Of a DNA stretch of 64,000 nt, positions 41,453 to 50,622 are shown one piece after another. Where the stretch lies: assembly GCF_014042165.1 (NCBI RefSeq), contig NZ_JACDZE010000001.1, forward strand, positions 62,001-126,000, in the 5' to 3' direction. A model generated the notes under the pieces. The model had not been told where the DNA came from and did no database searches. It worked only from the letters and a program-made list of their open reading frames with translations. This stretch comes from Moheibacter lacus (GTDB lineage: Bacteria; Bacteroidota; Bacteroidia; Flavobacteriales; Weeksellaceae). Made by a program: the position numbers and the translations under genes. Position 1 is the stretch's first letter. Every line of letters begins with the position of its first letter.

Positions 41453-43807
41453 TTAATTTCTCAATGGTTTTCCTGTCTTCAACATATGCTGAATTCTTTC
41501 CAATGTTTTTCTCTCACCACAAAGCGATAAAAAAGCTTCTCTTTCCAAATCCAATAAATATTGCTGCGAAACTTCGGTCGCTTCCGTAAGATTTCCTCCC
41601 GTCATCACATACCCCAATTTATTGGCAATCAATCGGTCATGTTCCGAAATATAATTTCCGGCGACCATCTGGTCAGAACCGACATAAAACATTCCCATCG
41701 CTTCTTTTCCGAGCACTTTTACTTTTTCCGGAATCGGTTGCGTATAACCAGAGTCAGCCAATAAAATCGCTTGTTTTTTTGCTTCTGCAATTTGGCGGTC
41801 TTTATTGACAACGATGATGTCTTCGTTTCGTATGAATCCTAAGTTTTTTGCTTCATAAGCTGAAGTTGCTACTTTGGCCATGGCAATCGATAAATACGCT
41901 TCACGCAAATGATTGGTTTTTACATCATCCTGCATCAAATGAAGTGAAGCGCGTCGTGTCATTTCTTTGGTTCCACCACCACCCGGAATTACCCCGACAC
42001 CAACTTCTACTAGTCCCATATAAGTTTCTGCGGCTGCCACTATTTTATCAGCATGAAGCGAAATTTCGCATCCGCCACCCAGTGACATCCCATGTGGCGC
42101 AACGACAACCGGAATCGCACTGTGGCGAACTTTCATCATCGTATCTTGAAAAGTTTTGATTGCCATGTTCAATTCCCACCAATCTTGTTCGGCAGCCATC
42201 ATCATGATCATCGCCAAATTGGCACCAACCGAAAAATTATCGGCTTGATTTCCGATGACCAATCCTTTATGTTCTTTTTCTGCCAATTCAATCGCTTTGT
42301 TGATTCCAGTGATGACACCACCGCCAATCGAATTCATTTTTGAACGAAATTCTAAATTGAGAATTCCATCGCCTAAATCCTGAATACTGGCTTCCGGATT
42401 GCTCCAAACTTCCGTGGTTTTTCGGATGTTGTCCAATATGATAAAAGCATCTTGCCCTGGAATTAAGGAATATTGTTTGGATGTAATATCATAGAAATAT
42501 TTCTTCCCATCTTTTACCTGATAAAAAGTTTCAATTCCTGACTCAAGCATTTGTTTTACCCAAGTTGCCGATTCATATCCTTCGGATTCCAATAATTCCA
42601 ATCCTTGTTTCACCCCAACCAAATCCCAAGTTTCAAAAGGTCCGTATTTCCAAGCATAACCGGTTTTCATCGCGTCATCGATTCGGTAGAGCGTATCGGA
42701 AATTTCAGGGACTTTTCGAGAAACATAAGCAAACAAACTCGCGAAATGTTTTCGGATCAATTCTCCGTGTTTGGATTTGTCTTTTAAAATTAGTCCCAAC
42801 TTATTTCGTGTACTTCCGGCTTGTTTGGCCATCTCTAAAACCGGAATTTTCGCTCGTTCTAACGGTCGATATTCCAATTTTTCTAAATCCAAAGCAAATC
42901 GGTTGGTATTGCCTTCTTTGTCTATTTCTTTATAATAAAATCCTTTTCGAGTTTTGTCTCCCAAAAATTTGTTTTCCAACAAAAAATCCATCACTTTGGA
43001 TGGTTTCAAATCTTGAATCAACACGTCATCCGGACAGTTTTGTTGCAATCCTTTGGTTACGTTTGCGGCCGTATCCAAACCTACTAAATCGGCCAATTTA
43101 AAGGTTCCGGTTTTCGGTCTTCCAAGTATGCTTCCTGTCATCGTATCTGCCTCTTCTATGGTCAATCCTATTTCCTGCGCCAGTTCCATCACTTTGGCCA
43201 TCGAATAAACACCTACTCGATTTCCTATGAATCCGGGTGTATCTTTACATAAAACCGGTGTTTTTCCTAAAAACTTTTCTGCATAATGCTCAAAAAATGA
43301 AATTATGGAAGCATCGGTTTTGGGACCGGGAATGATTTCAAATAATTTCAAATAGCGTGGCGGATTGAAAAAATGCGTTCCACAGAAATGTTTTTGAAAA
43401 TCTTCTGACCTACCATCTGACATCAAATGAATAGGAATTCCGGATGTGTTAGAAGAAATCAGTGTTCCTTCTTTTCGGAATTGATCCACCTTTTCAAACA
43501 TCTGCTTTTTGATATCCAAACGCTCGATGATCACTTCGATCACCCAATCCGAATTTTTTATTCCTTCTAAATCATCTTCAAAATTTCCAACCTCAATTCG
43601 CGAAGCAAATTTTTTATCATAAATCGGAGAAGGATTGGATTTTAGCGCATTGTTCAAATGATCTCTTGCTATTTTATTTCGGTCTGGTCCTTCGGATGGC
43701 ATATCAAGCAACACCACTTGAACACCGATTCCGGCTAAATGGCATGCAATTCCTGATCCCATCACACCGGACCCCAAAACGGTTACCTTTCTTATGTGCC
43801 TATTCAT
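41453..43807 (-). CDS. fadN: 3-hydroxyacyl-CoA dehydrogenase / enoyl-CoA hydratase
   Basis: A 784-residue bifunctional beta-oxidation enzyme. The NAD-binding dehydrogenase domain comes first: VTVLGSGVMGSGIACHLAG at residues 8-26, then SSNTSGIP, HFFNPPRYLKLFEIIPG, and KDTPGFIGNRV near 190. A second 3HCDH helical domain follows to about 400. The enoyl-CoA hydratase/crotonase domain lies at about 480-700, with HGMSLGGGCEISLHAD and GVIPGGGGTKEM. This domain order (dehydrogenase then hydratase) is that of Bacillus FadN, opposite to E. coli FadB. It is nine bases after the MarR gene and precedes fadA and fadE. Confidence 0.93.
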   Translation of the reverse strand: MNRHIRKVTVLGSGVMGSGIACHLAGIGVQVVLLDMPSEGPDRNKIARDHLNNALKSNPSPIYDKKFASRIEVGNFEDDLEGIKNSDWVIEVIIERLDIKKQMFEKVDQFRKEGTLISSNTSGIPIHLMSDGRSEDFQKHFCGTHFFNPPRYLKLFEIIPGPKTDASIISFFEHYAEKFLGKTPVLCKDTPGFIGNRVGVYSMAKVMELAQEIGLTIEEADTMTGSILGRPKTGTFKLADLVGLDTAANVTKGLQQNCPDDVLIQDLKPSKVMDFLLENKFLGDKTRKGFYYKEIDKEGNTNRFALDLEKLEYRPLERAKIPVLEMAKQAGSTRNKLGLILKDKSKHGELIRKHFASLFAYVSRKVPEISDTLYRIDDAMKTGYAWKYGPFETWDLVGVKQGLELLESEGYESATWVKQMLESGIETFYQVKDGKKYFYDITSKQYSLIPGQDAFIILDNIRKTTEVWSNPEASIQDLGDGILNLEFRSKMNSIGGGVITGINKAIELAEKEHKGLVIGNQADNFSVGANLAMIMMMAAEQDWWELNMAIKTFQDTMMKVRHSAIPVVVAPHGMSLGGGCEISLHADKIVAAAETYMGLVEVGVGVIPGGGGTKEMTRRASLHLMQDDVKTNHLREAYLSIAMAKVATSAYEAKNLGFIRNEDIIVVNKDRQIAEAKKQAILLADSGYTQPIPEKVKVLGKEAMGMFYVGSDQMVAGNYISEHDRLIANKLGYVMTGGNLTEATEVSQQYLLDLEREAFLSLCGERKTLERIQHMLKTGKPLRN

Positions 43808-43815
43808 TTTATATT

Positions 43816-44280
43816 TTATTTAAGCGTTAATTCTTTTTTTTTATCAAATGTTTTTTTGTCAGAAGCTATTGCATTTATTTTTTGCAGTACATTAAAAAAT
43901 ATGTTCAATTCTTCAACGGAAATCTTTTGATGGATGGAATCATAAAAATTCAATACTACTTCTTTTGAGACATTTCGCATGGTCAAACCATCTTCAGTAA
44001 GTACAATTAATACACTTCTTCCATCTTCCGGATTCGGCTTTCTGGTGATCAATCCTCTTTCTTCCAAATTTTTTAAGGTTCGAGACAAACTCGTTGGTTC
44101 AATTCCCATTTTAGGACCTAATGAGGTGCTTGGCGTCCCAGATTTTGGATCAATGGACAATAAAGTAAATCCCATGACCATGGTCGAATTGAATTTGGAT
44201 GCTTGTTCGTTGTACATCTTTTGAATTGTCAACCAGGTAGACCTTAGATATTGGTCAATCGTTAAATCAGTATTACCCAT
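43816..44280 (-). CDS. MarR-family transcriptional regulator of the fad operon
   Basis: A 154-residue winged-helix regulator. The DNA-binding core has TSLGPKMGIEPTSLSRTLKNL (recognition helix, about 61-81) followed by the wing LITRKPNPEDGRSVLIVLTEDG. It is the first gene of the fad operon, nine bases before fadN, so it probably senses acyl-CoA or fatty acid and represses the operon. That function is inferred from position. Its own promoter carries a palindrome at 44316-44335, a likely autoregulatory operator. Confidence 0.92.
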   Translation of the reverse strand: MGNTDLTIDQYLRSTWLTIQKMYNEQASKFNSTMVMGFTLLSIDPKSGTPSTSLGPKMGIEPTSLSRTLKNLEERGLITRKPNPEDGRSVLIVLTEDGLTMRNVSKEVVLNFYDSIHQKISVEELNIFFNVLQKINAIASDKKTFDKKKELTLK

Positions 44281-44300
44281 ATTTTTTCATTAGAGAATAA

Positions 44301-44308
44301 CAAATATA
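44301..44308 (-). promoter_or_regulatory. -7 promoter element of the MarR-fad operon
   Basis: Reads TATATTTG on the minus strand, an exact TAnnTTTG match, 20 bases before the MarR ATG. Confidence 0.6.
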
Positions 44309-44315
44309 ATCAATT

Positions 44316-44335
44316 TTATTATGCACGCATAGTAA
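44316..44335. promoter_or_regulatory. Candidate MarR operator palindrome
   Basis: TTATTATGC-AC-GCATAGTAA, an inverted repeat with 8 of 9 pairs matching around a 2-base centre. It lies where the -33 box should be for the -7 element at 44301-44308. A repressor dimer bound here would block the promoter, as expected for MarR autoregulation. Confidence 0.6.
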
Positions 44336-44513
44336 AATGAAATAATTTTCTTAATTTACAATTATTTAACGAAACTGACAAATAACCGATGAATTGATAA
44401 TTTAAGTATCCTTTTCAATCAATTTCTAAGAAAATTGGCTGAATTAATTTCAAATCATCTACGCAAAACCAAAGTCATTCATCATTTAACTAAAATGAAA
44501 TGATGTGAAAAAT

Positions 44514-44975
44514 TCAATCAAGTTTTACTGGTAAATCTTTCAAGAAATGATATTTCTGATTTTCTAAATCCATTTGGCAATAATAATGACCCAAACCATT
44601 GGTAACCATCAAATAATCAGCATCTAATTGAAGATTATACCGAGCAATTTGGTCAAAGGTTTCCTGCGAAATTTGAATCGAAGGTGCTTTGCATTCGATG
44701 ATGATAAAGGGTTTTTCTTTTTTGAAGACGATGACGTCGGCTCTTTTTTTCATACCGTATAGAGAAACGACAACTTCAGTGTTAATGGCTGATTTTGCAT
44801 ATTTTTTTTCCTCCATTAGAAATTGGACAACATTTTGACGCACCCATTCTTCCGGTGTCAGCACCAACCATTTTTTACGGATTGTGCAAAAGATGTAAAC
44901 CAAATCCGCTTCTTGTTTGAATCGAAATTGGTAATTTTCGGGAAAATTTAATTGAGGTAATTTTAACGCATTCAT
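44514..44975 (-). CDS. HsdR N-terminal-domain (PD-(D/E)XK-like) protein
   Basis: A 153-residue stand-alone version of the type I restriction enzyme R-subunit N-terminal domain. The nuclease core is visible as GMKKRADVIVFKKEKPFIIIECKAP (about 74-98), with Asp79 and the E-x-K of IECK, preceded by a helix carrying WVRQNVVQFLMEEKKY. No helicase domain follows. Such proteins are common in Bacteroidota beside holA and are not known restriction enzymes; a housekeeping nuclease role is possible but untested. Its ATG overlaps that of the divergent holA gene by two bases. Confidence 0.88.
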   Translation of the reverse strand: MNALKLPQLNFPENYQFRFKQEADLVYIFCTIRKKWLVLTPEEWVRQNVVQFLMEEKKYAKSAINTEVVVSLYGMKKRADVIVFKKEKPFIIIECKAPSIQISQETFDQIARYNLQLDADYLMVTNGLGHYYCQMDLENQKYHFLKDLPVKLD

Positions 44976-45981
44976 GAGTCAGCCAAATAGCATCATCAAA
45001 GATATTAAAAACAAAAAAATTGCTCCCCTTTATTTTCTTTCGGGTGACGAAGCTTTTTTTATCGACCAAATTTCCAAAACCATCGAAAACGAAGTGTTGA
45101 CTGATGATGAAAAAGGATTTAACCAATCCATCATCTATGGAAATGATACAGACATGAGTGCCATCATCGGTTTGGCCAAACAATTTCCTATGGGTGCTGA
45201 GCGACAAGTCATCATCGTAAAAGAAGCCCAGCATCTTTCCAGATCCATAGATCAGTTGGAATCCTATGCAGAAAACCCTCAACCTTCTACTGTATTGGTT
45301 TTCAATTACAAAGGAAAAACACTGGACAAAAGAAAAAAGTTGGGAAAAACTTTACAGAAAAATGGTATTCTTTTAGAATTCAAAAAATTATATGAAAATC
45401 AAATTCCAGATTGGATTGAAACAACTGCAAAAGAAATGGGTTTGGCTCTTGAAACCAAATCTAAATTCATGATGACAGAATTTTTAGGGTCTGATTTAGG
45501 GAGGATTTACAATGAACTTCAAAAGTTAAAAATCGTCGCTGAAGATGGGAAAATCACACCTGAAATCGTTGAAAAAAACATAGGCATCAGTAAGGATTAC
45601 AATAATTTTGAATTGAGAAATGCCATCGAAACCCGAAATGCGCCAAAAGCCTTCCAAATCATCAAATATTTCAGCCAAAACCCGAAGGACAATCCTCTCG
45701 TAGTGACGCTTTCTATTTTGTATCAAACTTTTTCCAATATCATCATTTTCCATTCACTGACCGACAAATCCCAAGGAAATATAGCCAAAGAACTCGGCGT
45801 TCATCCATTTTTTGTGAAAGACGCAACAGTCGCAGCTAAAAATTATCCTTTAAAAAAAGCAACACGCATCATTTCACTTTTACGAGAAACAGATGTAAAA
45901 AGCAAAGGTGTAGGTGCAACCGGAAACACCAGTCAGGGAGATTTACTACAAGAATTATTATTTAAGATTTTCATTCAATAG
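44974..45981 (+). CDS. holA: DNA polymerase III subunit delta
   Basis: A 335-residue clamp-loader subunit. The family pattern is clear: PLYFLSGDEAFFIDQISKTIENEVL at the N-terminus (the degenerate P-loop region of delta), then FPMGAERQVIIVKEAQHLS, LVFNYKGKTLDKRKKLGK and LGSDLGRIYNELQKL near 170. A C-terminal collar domain (about 210-335) includes NPLVVTLSILYQTFSNIIIF. Delta opens the sliding clamp during replication. The start codon overlaps that of the divergent HsdR_N gene (CATG at 44973-44976). Confidence 0.93.
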   Translation: MSQPNSIIKDIKNKKIAPLYFLSGDEAFFIDQISKTIENEVLTDDEKGFNQSIIYGNDTDMSAIIGLAKQFPMGAERQVIIVKEAQHLSRSIDQLESYAENPQPSTVLVFNYKGKTLDKRKKLGKTLQKNGILLEFKKLYENQIPDWIETTAKEMGLALETKSKFMMTEFLGSDLGRIYNELQKLKIVAEDGKITPEIVEKNIGISKDYNNFELRNAIETRNAPKAFQIIKYFSQNPKDNPLVVTLSILYQTFSNIIIFHSLTDKSQGNIAKELGVHPFFVKDATVAAKNYPLKKATRIISLLRETDVKSKGVGATGNTSQGDLLQELLFKIFIQ

Positions 45982-46013
45982 TGCTCAACCCCTTCAAAAT
46001 CCCTCAAAAATTT

Positions 46014-46021
46014 TATCTTTG
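46014..46021 (+). promoter_or_regulatory. -7 promoter element of nhaA
   Basis: TATCTTTG, an exact TAnnTTTG match, 20 bases before the nhaA ATG. Confidence 0.6.
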
Positions 46022-46041
46022 CGGCTCTAGAAAATTGAATA

Positions 46042-47379
46042 ATGAGTGCAACCCGAAAATTCCCAATTGACAAAGTCGTTCAACCAATCCAAAGTTTCAT
46101 CGCACAAGAAAAATCGGGTGGATTGGTGCTCGGTTTAAGTGTCATCGTTGCGATGATTCTAGCCAATTCTCCATGGGCAGAAGAATATCATCATTTCTTT
46201 GAGCATAAATTGGGACTTTATTTTGACGGAGGAATCGCACTTGAATACAGCATCCATCACTGGATCAATGACGGTCTGATGGCCATTTTCTTTTTTGTCG
46301 TAGGACTAGAATTGAAACGAGAAATCGTAGCCGGAGAGCTTTCCAATCCCAGAAAAGCCATGCTTCCCATTTTTGCTGCTATCGGTGGAATGGTCGTCCC
46401 TGCTTTGATCTATCTTTCCTTAAATCCTAGCGGCGATGCGCACCATGGATGGGGAATCCCGATGGCGACTGACATCGCCTTTGCCTTAGGTGTTTTGTAT
46501 CTTTTAGGAAATCGAATTCCGCTGACTTTAAAAGTTTTTCTTACAGCCTTGGCGATTGTAGATGATTTGGGAGCTGTTTTGGTGATTGCGTTTTTCTACA
46601 CCTCCGAAATCTCCATGGTCAGTTTGGTCTTTGGATTGAGTTTTTTATTGATCATGTATGTCGGCAATAAATTGGGGATCAGAAATATTTTATTTTATGG
46701 AATTTTAGGGATTTTGGGCGTTTGGACATCTTTTTTAGTTTCAGGAGTTCATGCTACCATTGCAGCTGTTTTGGCAGCTTTTACCATTCCGGCTGATGTA
46801 AAAATTCGAGAAAATTATTACATCGAAAAAATTCAAGGATATTTGAATCGATTTAAAAATTTAGACCCTAATAATGCGATTTCAACTTTGACCAATGAAC
46901 AATTACATGTATTGGAAAAGGTAAAAAAAGCGACCGATCATGCTACGCCTCCTTTACAAAAGTTGGAACATGCCATGCATCCATTTGTCACTTTTGTGAT
47001 CATTCCGATTTTTGCTTTGGCCAATGCGAGTGTTTCATTGATCGACATAGAATTTGATCAAATATTTGAAACCAATGTAGCCCTCGGAGTCGCTTTAGGA
47101 CTTTTGATCGGGAAAGTAGTCGGCGTCGTTGGATTTACTTGGTTGGCCGTAAAAATGAAAATTGCGGTTTTTCCGGACGGAATGAATCTCCGAAATTTAT
47201 TTGGGTTGGGGCTTTTGGCTTCCATCGGATTTACCATGTCGCTTTTCATTACTTCGCTTGCGTTCCGCCATCCGGAATACATGACACAAGCCAAAATCGG
47301 TATTTTTACCGCTTCTATCGTAGGTGGGATTTTAGGATATTGGGTTTTGAGCAGAGAGAGCAGAAAAGCTACAACTTAA
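46042..47379 (+). CDS. nhaA: Na+/H+ antiporter NhaA
   Basis: A 445-residue inner-membrane antiporter that exports Na+ in exchange for protons. Conserved segments are VVGLELKRE near residue 90, GWGIPMATDIAFALGVL near 135-151, and LTALAIVDDLGAVLVIAFFY near 165-185 with the Asp-Asp pair of the ion site. FALANASV and GKVVGVVGFTWLAVKM come near 325-370. GLLASIGFTMSLFITSLAF is in the C-terminal part. It is about 50 residues longer than E. coli NhaA, mainly from a cytoplasmic insert near 250-310 that is common in this lineage. Its 3' end overlaps the convergent histidine kinase gene by 11 bases. Confidence 0.96.
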   Translation: MSATRKFPIDKVVQPIQSFIAQEKSGGLVLGLSVIVAMILANSPWAEEYHHFFEHKLGLYFDGGIALEYSIHHWINDGLMAIFFFVVGLELKREIVAGELSNPRKAMLPIFAAIGGMVVPALIYLSLNPSGDAHHGWGIPMATDIAFALGVLYLLGNRIPLTLKVFLTALAIVDDLGAVLVIAFFYTSEISMVSLVFGLSFLLIMYVGNKLGIRNILFYGILGILGVWTSFLVSGVHATIAAVLAAFTIPADVKIRENYYIEKIQGYLNRFKNLDPNNAISTLTNEQLHVLEKVKKATDHATPPLQKLEHAMHPFVTFVIIPIFALANASVSLIDIEFDQIFETNVALGVALGLLIGKVVGVVGFTWLAVKMKIAVFPDGMNLRNLFGLGLLASIGFTMSLFITSLAFRHPEYMTQAKIGIFTASIVGGILGYWVLSRESRKATT

Positions 47380-49234
47380 TTTCGGCTACCGCTTGCATGC
47401 CTCGGTCTTTTTTCTTGGCAAATTTAAAATTCCCTCCTATGGATTTTAATCTTTGGGAAATGCTGTACAATCCTTGGTTTCCTTCACCTAATTCTCCATC
47501 AAATCCAACGCCGTCATCGGTGACTTCGATTTGAAGTCCATTTTGATTTCGACCAAATGAAATGACCGCATTTTCTGCTTGTGAATGTTTGATAATATTG
47601 TTCACCAATTCCTGAATGATCCGGAACAACATCAATTGAAGTTGTTGGGAAACCCTTTCTGCTCCGCTGTTTTCATCCACCACCGAAATATTGATCAAAC
47701 GGGTTTGGTTGATTTCCGATACAAAATGATGCGTGGCTTTGATGATGCCTTCGTTTTCCAGAACAGTTGGCAATAAATTATGTGCGATATGCCGAACGTC
47801 TGCATGGGTATGATCAAGGATTTGAGCAACTTTTTGGATTTGTTCGGCTTGCTTTTCTTCCGGCAAATGGAGAATCGTTTCCAAACTCATTTTTGCAGCG
47901 CCTATCATCGCAGCAACTCCATCGTGTAACTCATAAGAAATCCGGTTCCGTTCTCGTTCTTCGCCTTGGATGAAGGAATTCAAAATGGCGTTTTCTTTTT
48001 CCTGTTGGAGTTTTTGGAATTTGAGTTTTTGGGTTTTCCGATTGTAGATGAAAAATCCGCCCAATAAGGAAACCGCTAATGCTCCACCCAAAATGACATA
48101 CAATAAATTGGCGCGTTGCTTCTGGATTTTCAGGTCTTGTTCGGCGATTTGTTTTTCTTTTTTTTCGGTTTCGTATTGGGTATTCAGTTCAAATATTTCT
48201 TTTGCATTTTCACCGGCAGAAATGGAATCTTTAAAAAGAGAGTAGGTGTGATAATAGTCGGCAGCTTTGGTTTTATTTCCATTTTTGAAATTGATTTTGG
48301 CAGCGGTAAAAGATGCCTTCATCAAATTAACATTGTCTCCCGCTTCCTTTGAAGCCAGAACTGCTTTTTCAGCATAGTTCAACGCCTCAGCATCACGACC
48401 CAATCGATCCAAAACATCTGCATATCGATAATAACTTGAAGCCAAATAAATAGGATTGTTTAATTCTTCCGCAAACCGAATCGATTTCTCACTGTAGACC
48501 AATGCTTTCTTCTCCTCTTTTTGGATTAGGGATAAAACATTATTCGATTGGGTTTTGGCGATTAAATCATTGGATTGTTCTGCCAATTCTAATGCTTTTT
48601 TTGCCCAATTTTTTACTTCTGCCGTATCTTTTTTAAAATAATATCCTAATGCCAAATTACTGGCCACCGTTGCAATAAAACGCTGATCATTGTTTTCTTT
48701 TAAGAGTGCATAGGATTTTTTCAAATAATCGATTTGTTTATCATCATTTCCCGATTCTCCGAGTAAAGTAGCAATATTGGAATACAAATACCCCAAATGC
48801 AAAGGATTTCCTCCTTCTTCCAAAATTTCCGCCGCTTTCAAATAGGATTTTATCGCTTTATCCAAATTCCCTTTGTAATAATGTACATTTCCCAACAGAT
48901 TAAACGCATCCAGATCGGACCGGTATTTTTTTACAGGATTTGGATTTTTTAACGCCAAATTTGCGTAGCGCATCGCCGAATCAATTTCGGTTTTGCTCAT
49001 AAAATAATAGGCTTTTTTAAAATAGAGAAAATCCAGAAAATCTACTTTTTCCTTTTTTCCGTTATGTATCAATTTATCAAATAAAACGGTACAATTCGGA
49101 TGTTCAGATTGCAAACAATTTTCTATTTCTTTGATCCTTTTTGCATAATCAGGACTGAGGTTTGGGTCTAGTCTATTTTGTGCCCACAAGGAAATCGAAA
49201 TAAAACATAAAAAGAGAAGGCTTATTTTTTTCAT
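47369..49234 (-). CDS. TPR-containing sensor histidine kinase (NarX/HisKA_3 type)
   Basis: A 621-residue two-component sensor. A signal peptide (residues 1-19, cut after WAQ) leads into a periplasmic array of tetratricopeptide repeats (about 70-330), then a coiled coil and one transmembrane helix at 377-396. The HisKA_3 dimerisation domain has RNRISYELHDGVAAMIGAAK with phospho-acceptor His437. The HATPase domain has ELVNNIIKHSQA and DDGVGFDG. The ligand is unknown; TPR sensors often read protein partners. It lies 15 bases downstream of its response regulator gene in the same operon. Confidence 0.93.
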   Translation of the reverse strand: MKKISLLFLCFISISLWAQNRLDPNLSPDYAKRIKEIENCLQSEHPNCTVLFDKLIHNGKKEKVDFLDFLYFKKAYYFMSKTEIDSAMRYANLALKNPNPVKKYRSDLDAFNLLGNVHYYKGNLDKAIKSYLKAAEILEEGGNPLHLGYLYSNIATLLGESGNDDKQIDYLKKSYALLKENNDQRFIATVASNLALGYYFKKDTAEVKNWAKKALELAEQSNDLIAKTQSNNVLSLIQKEEKKALVYSEKSIRFAEELNNPIYLASSYYRYADVLDRLGRDAEALNYAEKAVLASKEAGDNVNLMKASFTAAKINFKNGNKTKAADYYHTYSLFKDSISAGENAKEIFELNTQYETEKKEKQIAEQDLKIQKQRANLLYVILGGALAVSLLGGFFIYNRKTQKLKFQKLQQEKENAILNSFIQGEERERNRISYELHDGVAAMIGAAKMSLETILHLPEEKQAEQIQKVAQILDHTHADVRHIAHNLLPTVLENEGIIKATHHFVSEINQTRLINISVVDENSGAERVSQQLQLMLFRIIQELVNNIIKHSQAENAVISFGRNQNGLQIEVTDDGVGFDGELGEGNQGLYSISQRLKSIGGNFKFAKKKDRGMQAVAEIKL

Positions 49235-49249
49235 AAGTGATTTTTTTTT

Positions 49250-49870
49250 TCAAACTTTTACCAATCCCAGCATAATCGCTTTCCTGACGATTCCGGCGAT
49301 GTTTCGGGCCTCGAGTTTGAGCATGATGTTTCCGCGATGGGTTTCGATGGTTTTTTCCGAGAGAAACAATTGGTCGGCGATTTCTTTGGTCGTTTTTTCC
49401 TGAACGATCAATTGCAAAACTTCCAATTCCCGTTCGGTCAAATCTACATTTGTTTTGGTCGTTTGGGTTTCAAAAAATACCTGTTGGGTTTTGGAACTGA
49501 AATATTTTTCGCCTTCCATCACTTTTTGCAAAGCGCGCTGAATTTCATCTCGTCCGTCAATCTTTAATAAATAACCGTCAAAACCCGCATTTACAGCCGA
49601 TTTTATGGTCGACGAATCAGAATGACTGGTCAGTGCGATGATTTTCATGGATTCATTTCGTTTTTTAATTTCCGAAATAATTTCGCGGCCGTCGTGCCGC
49701 CCGAAATGAATATCCAACAAGAGAATATCAAATTTCGCCTGTTCCATAGCCGATTTCAGTTGATTAAAATCCTCGCTTTTTACTACTTTTTCCACAAAAT
49801 CAAATGTGTTCAAAAGCATTTCCAAACCTTCCAAAACCAAAAAGTGATCGTCAGCAATCAGAATTTTCAT
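49250..49870 (-). CDS. NarL/LuxR-family response regulator
   Basis: A 206-residue regulator. The receiver domain has Asp7-Asp8 in IADDH, phospho-acceptor Asp53 in LLLDIHFG, and the switch Lys in YLLKIDGRDE. The C-terminal LuxR helix-turn-helix (about 140-205) reads LTERELEVLQLIVQEKTTKEIA with SEKTIETHRGNIMLKL. It is partnered with the histidine kinase gene directly downstream. A perfect palindrome at 49878-49895 lies just before its start and may be its own binding site. Confidence 0.95.
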   Translation of the reverse strand: MKILIADDHFLVLEGLEMLLNTFDFVEKVVKSEDFNQLKSAMEQAKFDILLLDIHFGRHDGREIISEIKKRNESMKIIALTSHSDSSTIKSAVNAGFDGYLLKIDGRDEIQRALQKVMEGEKYFSSKTQQVFFETQTTKTNVDLTERELEVLQLIVQEKTTKEIADQLFLSEKTIETHRGNIMLKLEARNIAGIVRKAIMLGLVKV

Positions 49871-49877
49871 CCGTATA

Positions 49878-49895
49878 TTTTAGAGAACTCTAAAA
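49878..49895. promoter_or_regulatory. Perfect 18-bp palindrome upstream of the response regulator
   Basis: TTTTAGAG-AA-CTCTAAAA, eight perfect pairs around a 2-base centre, 8 bases before the response-regulator ATG and downstream of the unknown exported-protein gene. It could be an operator for autoregulation, or a hairpin in the transcript running through from 49924. No T-run follows it on the minus strand, so a terminator is less likely. Confidence 0.5.
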
Positions 49896-49923
49896 ATAAT
49901 GAAAATCTGATTGGTTTTCCATT

Positions 49924-50607
49924 TTAATTTTGGTGCAAATACACGAAATATTCCGTGTTTGAGATCTCTTTTAATTTATAGCGTATTTGACCGTTGGCCA
50001 GTTGAGTTTTATCTCCCAATACCAATTGGTTTCCGGGCAAATTATTTGGAAAATCAACGGGTATTTTGGCTTCTAAATTTAATTTGTTGAAAAAATAAAT
50101 CGGATCAAAATTTATAGGAAATTCAGCTAAATGTATACAGGTTTCATCTTCCGTTTTTTCATATTTCATTTTGAATTCTTTTCCCAAAATAGGCTCATAT
50201 CCCAAGTCATTTTGATTGAATATTTTTGTTTCACCGGTTTCAAAATAATATTCCGGAATGTGTTTTACTTCTTTAAATTCTAATTTTTCTTCCCAACGAA
50301 TCGATTTCCCGAACTCGTCTTTTGCTTGCATCCAAAAACTTCCATCCGGTTTTGCCAGTATCCAATCAAACATTTCACCCGAAACTCCATACGCTTCCAC
50401 TGTAAATAACCAATATTGGAGCTCCGGATGAAAATAAACCACCATTTCTCCCTGATGCCCGAATTCATTTTCCGGAATCAGCTCATTTTTATATTCCCAA
50501 ACCCAAGCTTGGGTAAAATTGATTTCCGAATTTTCCTTGTAACTAATTTGCCCAAAGACAGAAGATGAAAAAAGAAGTAAAATCGGAATGAGAAAGAATG
50601 GTTTCAT
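49924..50607 (-). CDS. Exported protein of unknown function
   Basis: A 227-residue protein with a signal peptide (MKPFFLIPILLLFSSSVFGQ, cut after GQ). The mature part is rich in Trp, Tyr and acidic residues (FTQAWVWEYKNELIPENEFG, VYFHPELQYWLFTVEAYG), a beta-sheet pattern like lipocalin- or DUF4412-like periplasmic proteins, but I cannot name a family. It is the last of six exported-protein genes on the minus strand, with 15 bases to the gene upstream, and precedes the two-component genes. Confidence 0.65.
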   Translation of the reverse strand: MKPFFLIPILLLFSSSVFGQISYKENSEINFTQAWVWEYKNELIPENEFGHQGEMVVYFHPELQYWLFTVEAYGVSGEMFDWILAKPDGSFWMQAKDEFGKSIRWEEKLEFKEVKHIPEYYFETGETKIFNQNDLGYEPILGKEFKMKYEKTEDETCIHLAEFPINFDPIYFFNKLNLEAKIPVDFPNNLPGNQLVLGDKTQLANGQIRYKLKEISNTEYFVYLHQN

Positions 50608-50622
50608 AAAATTTAGGTTGAA

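Noticed and set aside
42565-43101. A 178-codon open frame on the plus strand inside fadN
   Set aside because: It lies wholly antisense to a strongly conserved bifunctional enzyme and its residues show no family features; it is a shadow frame.
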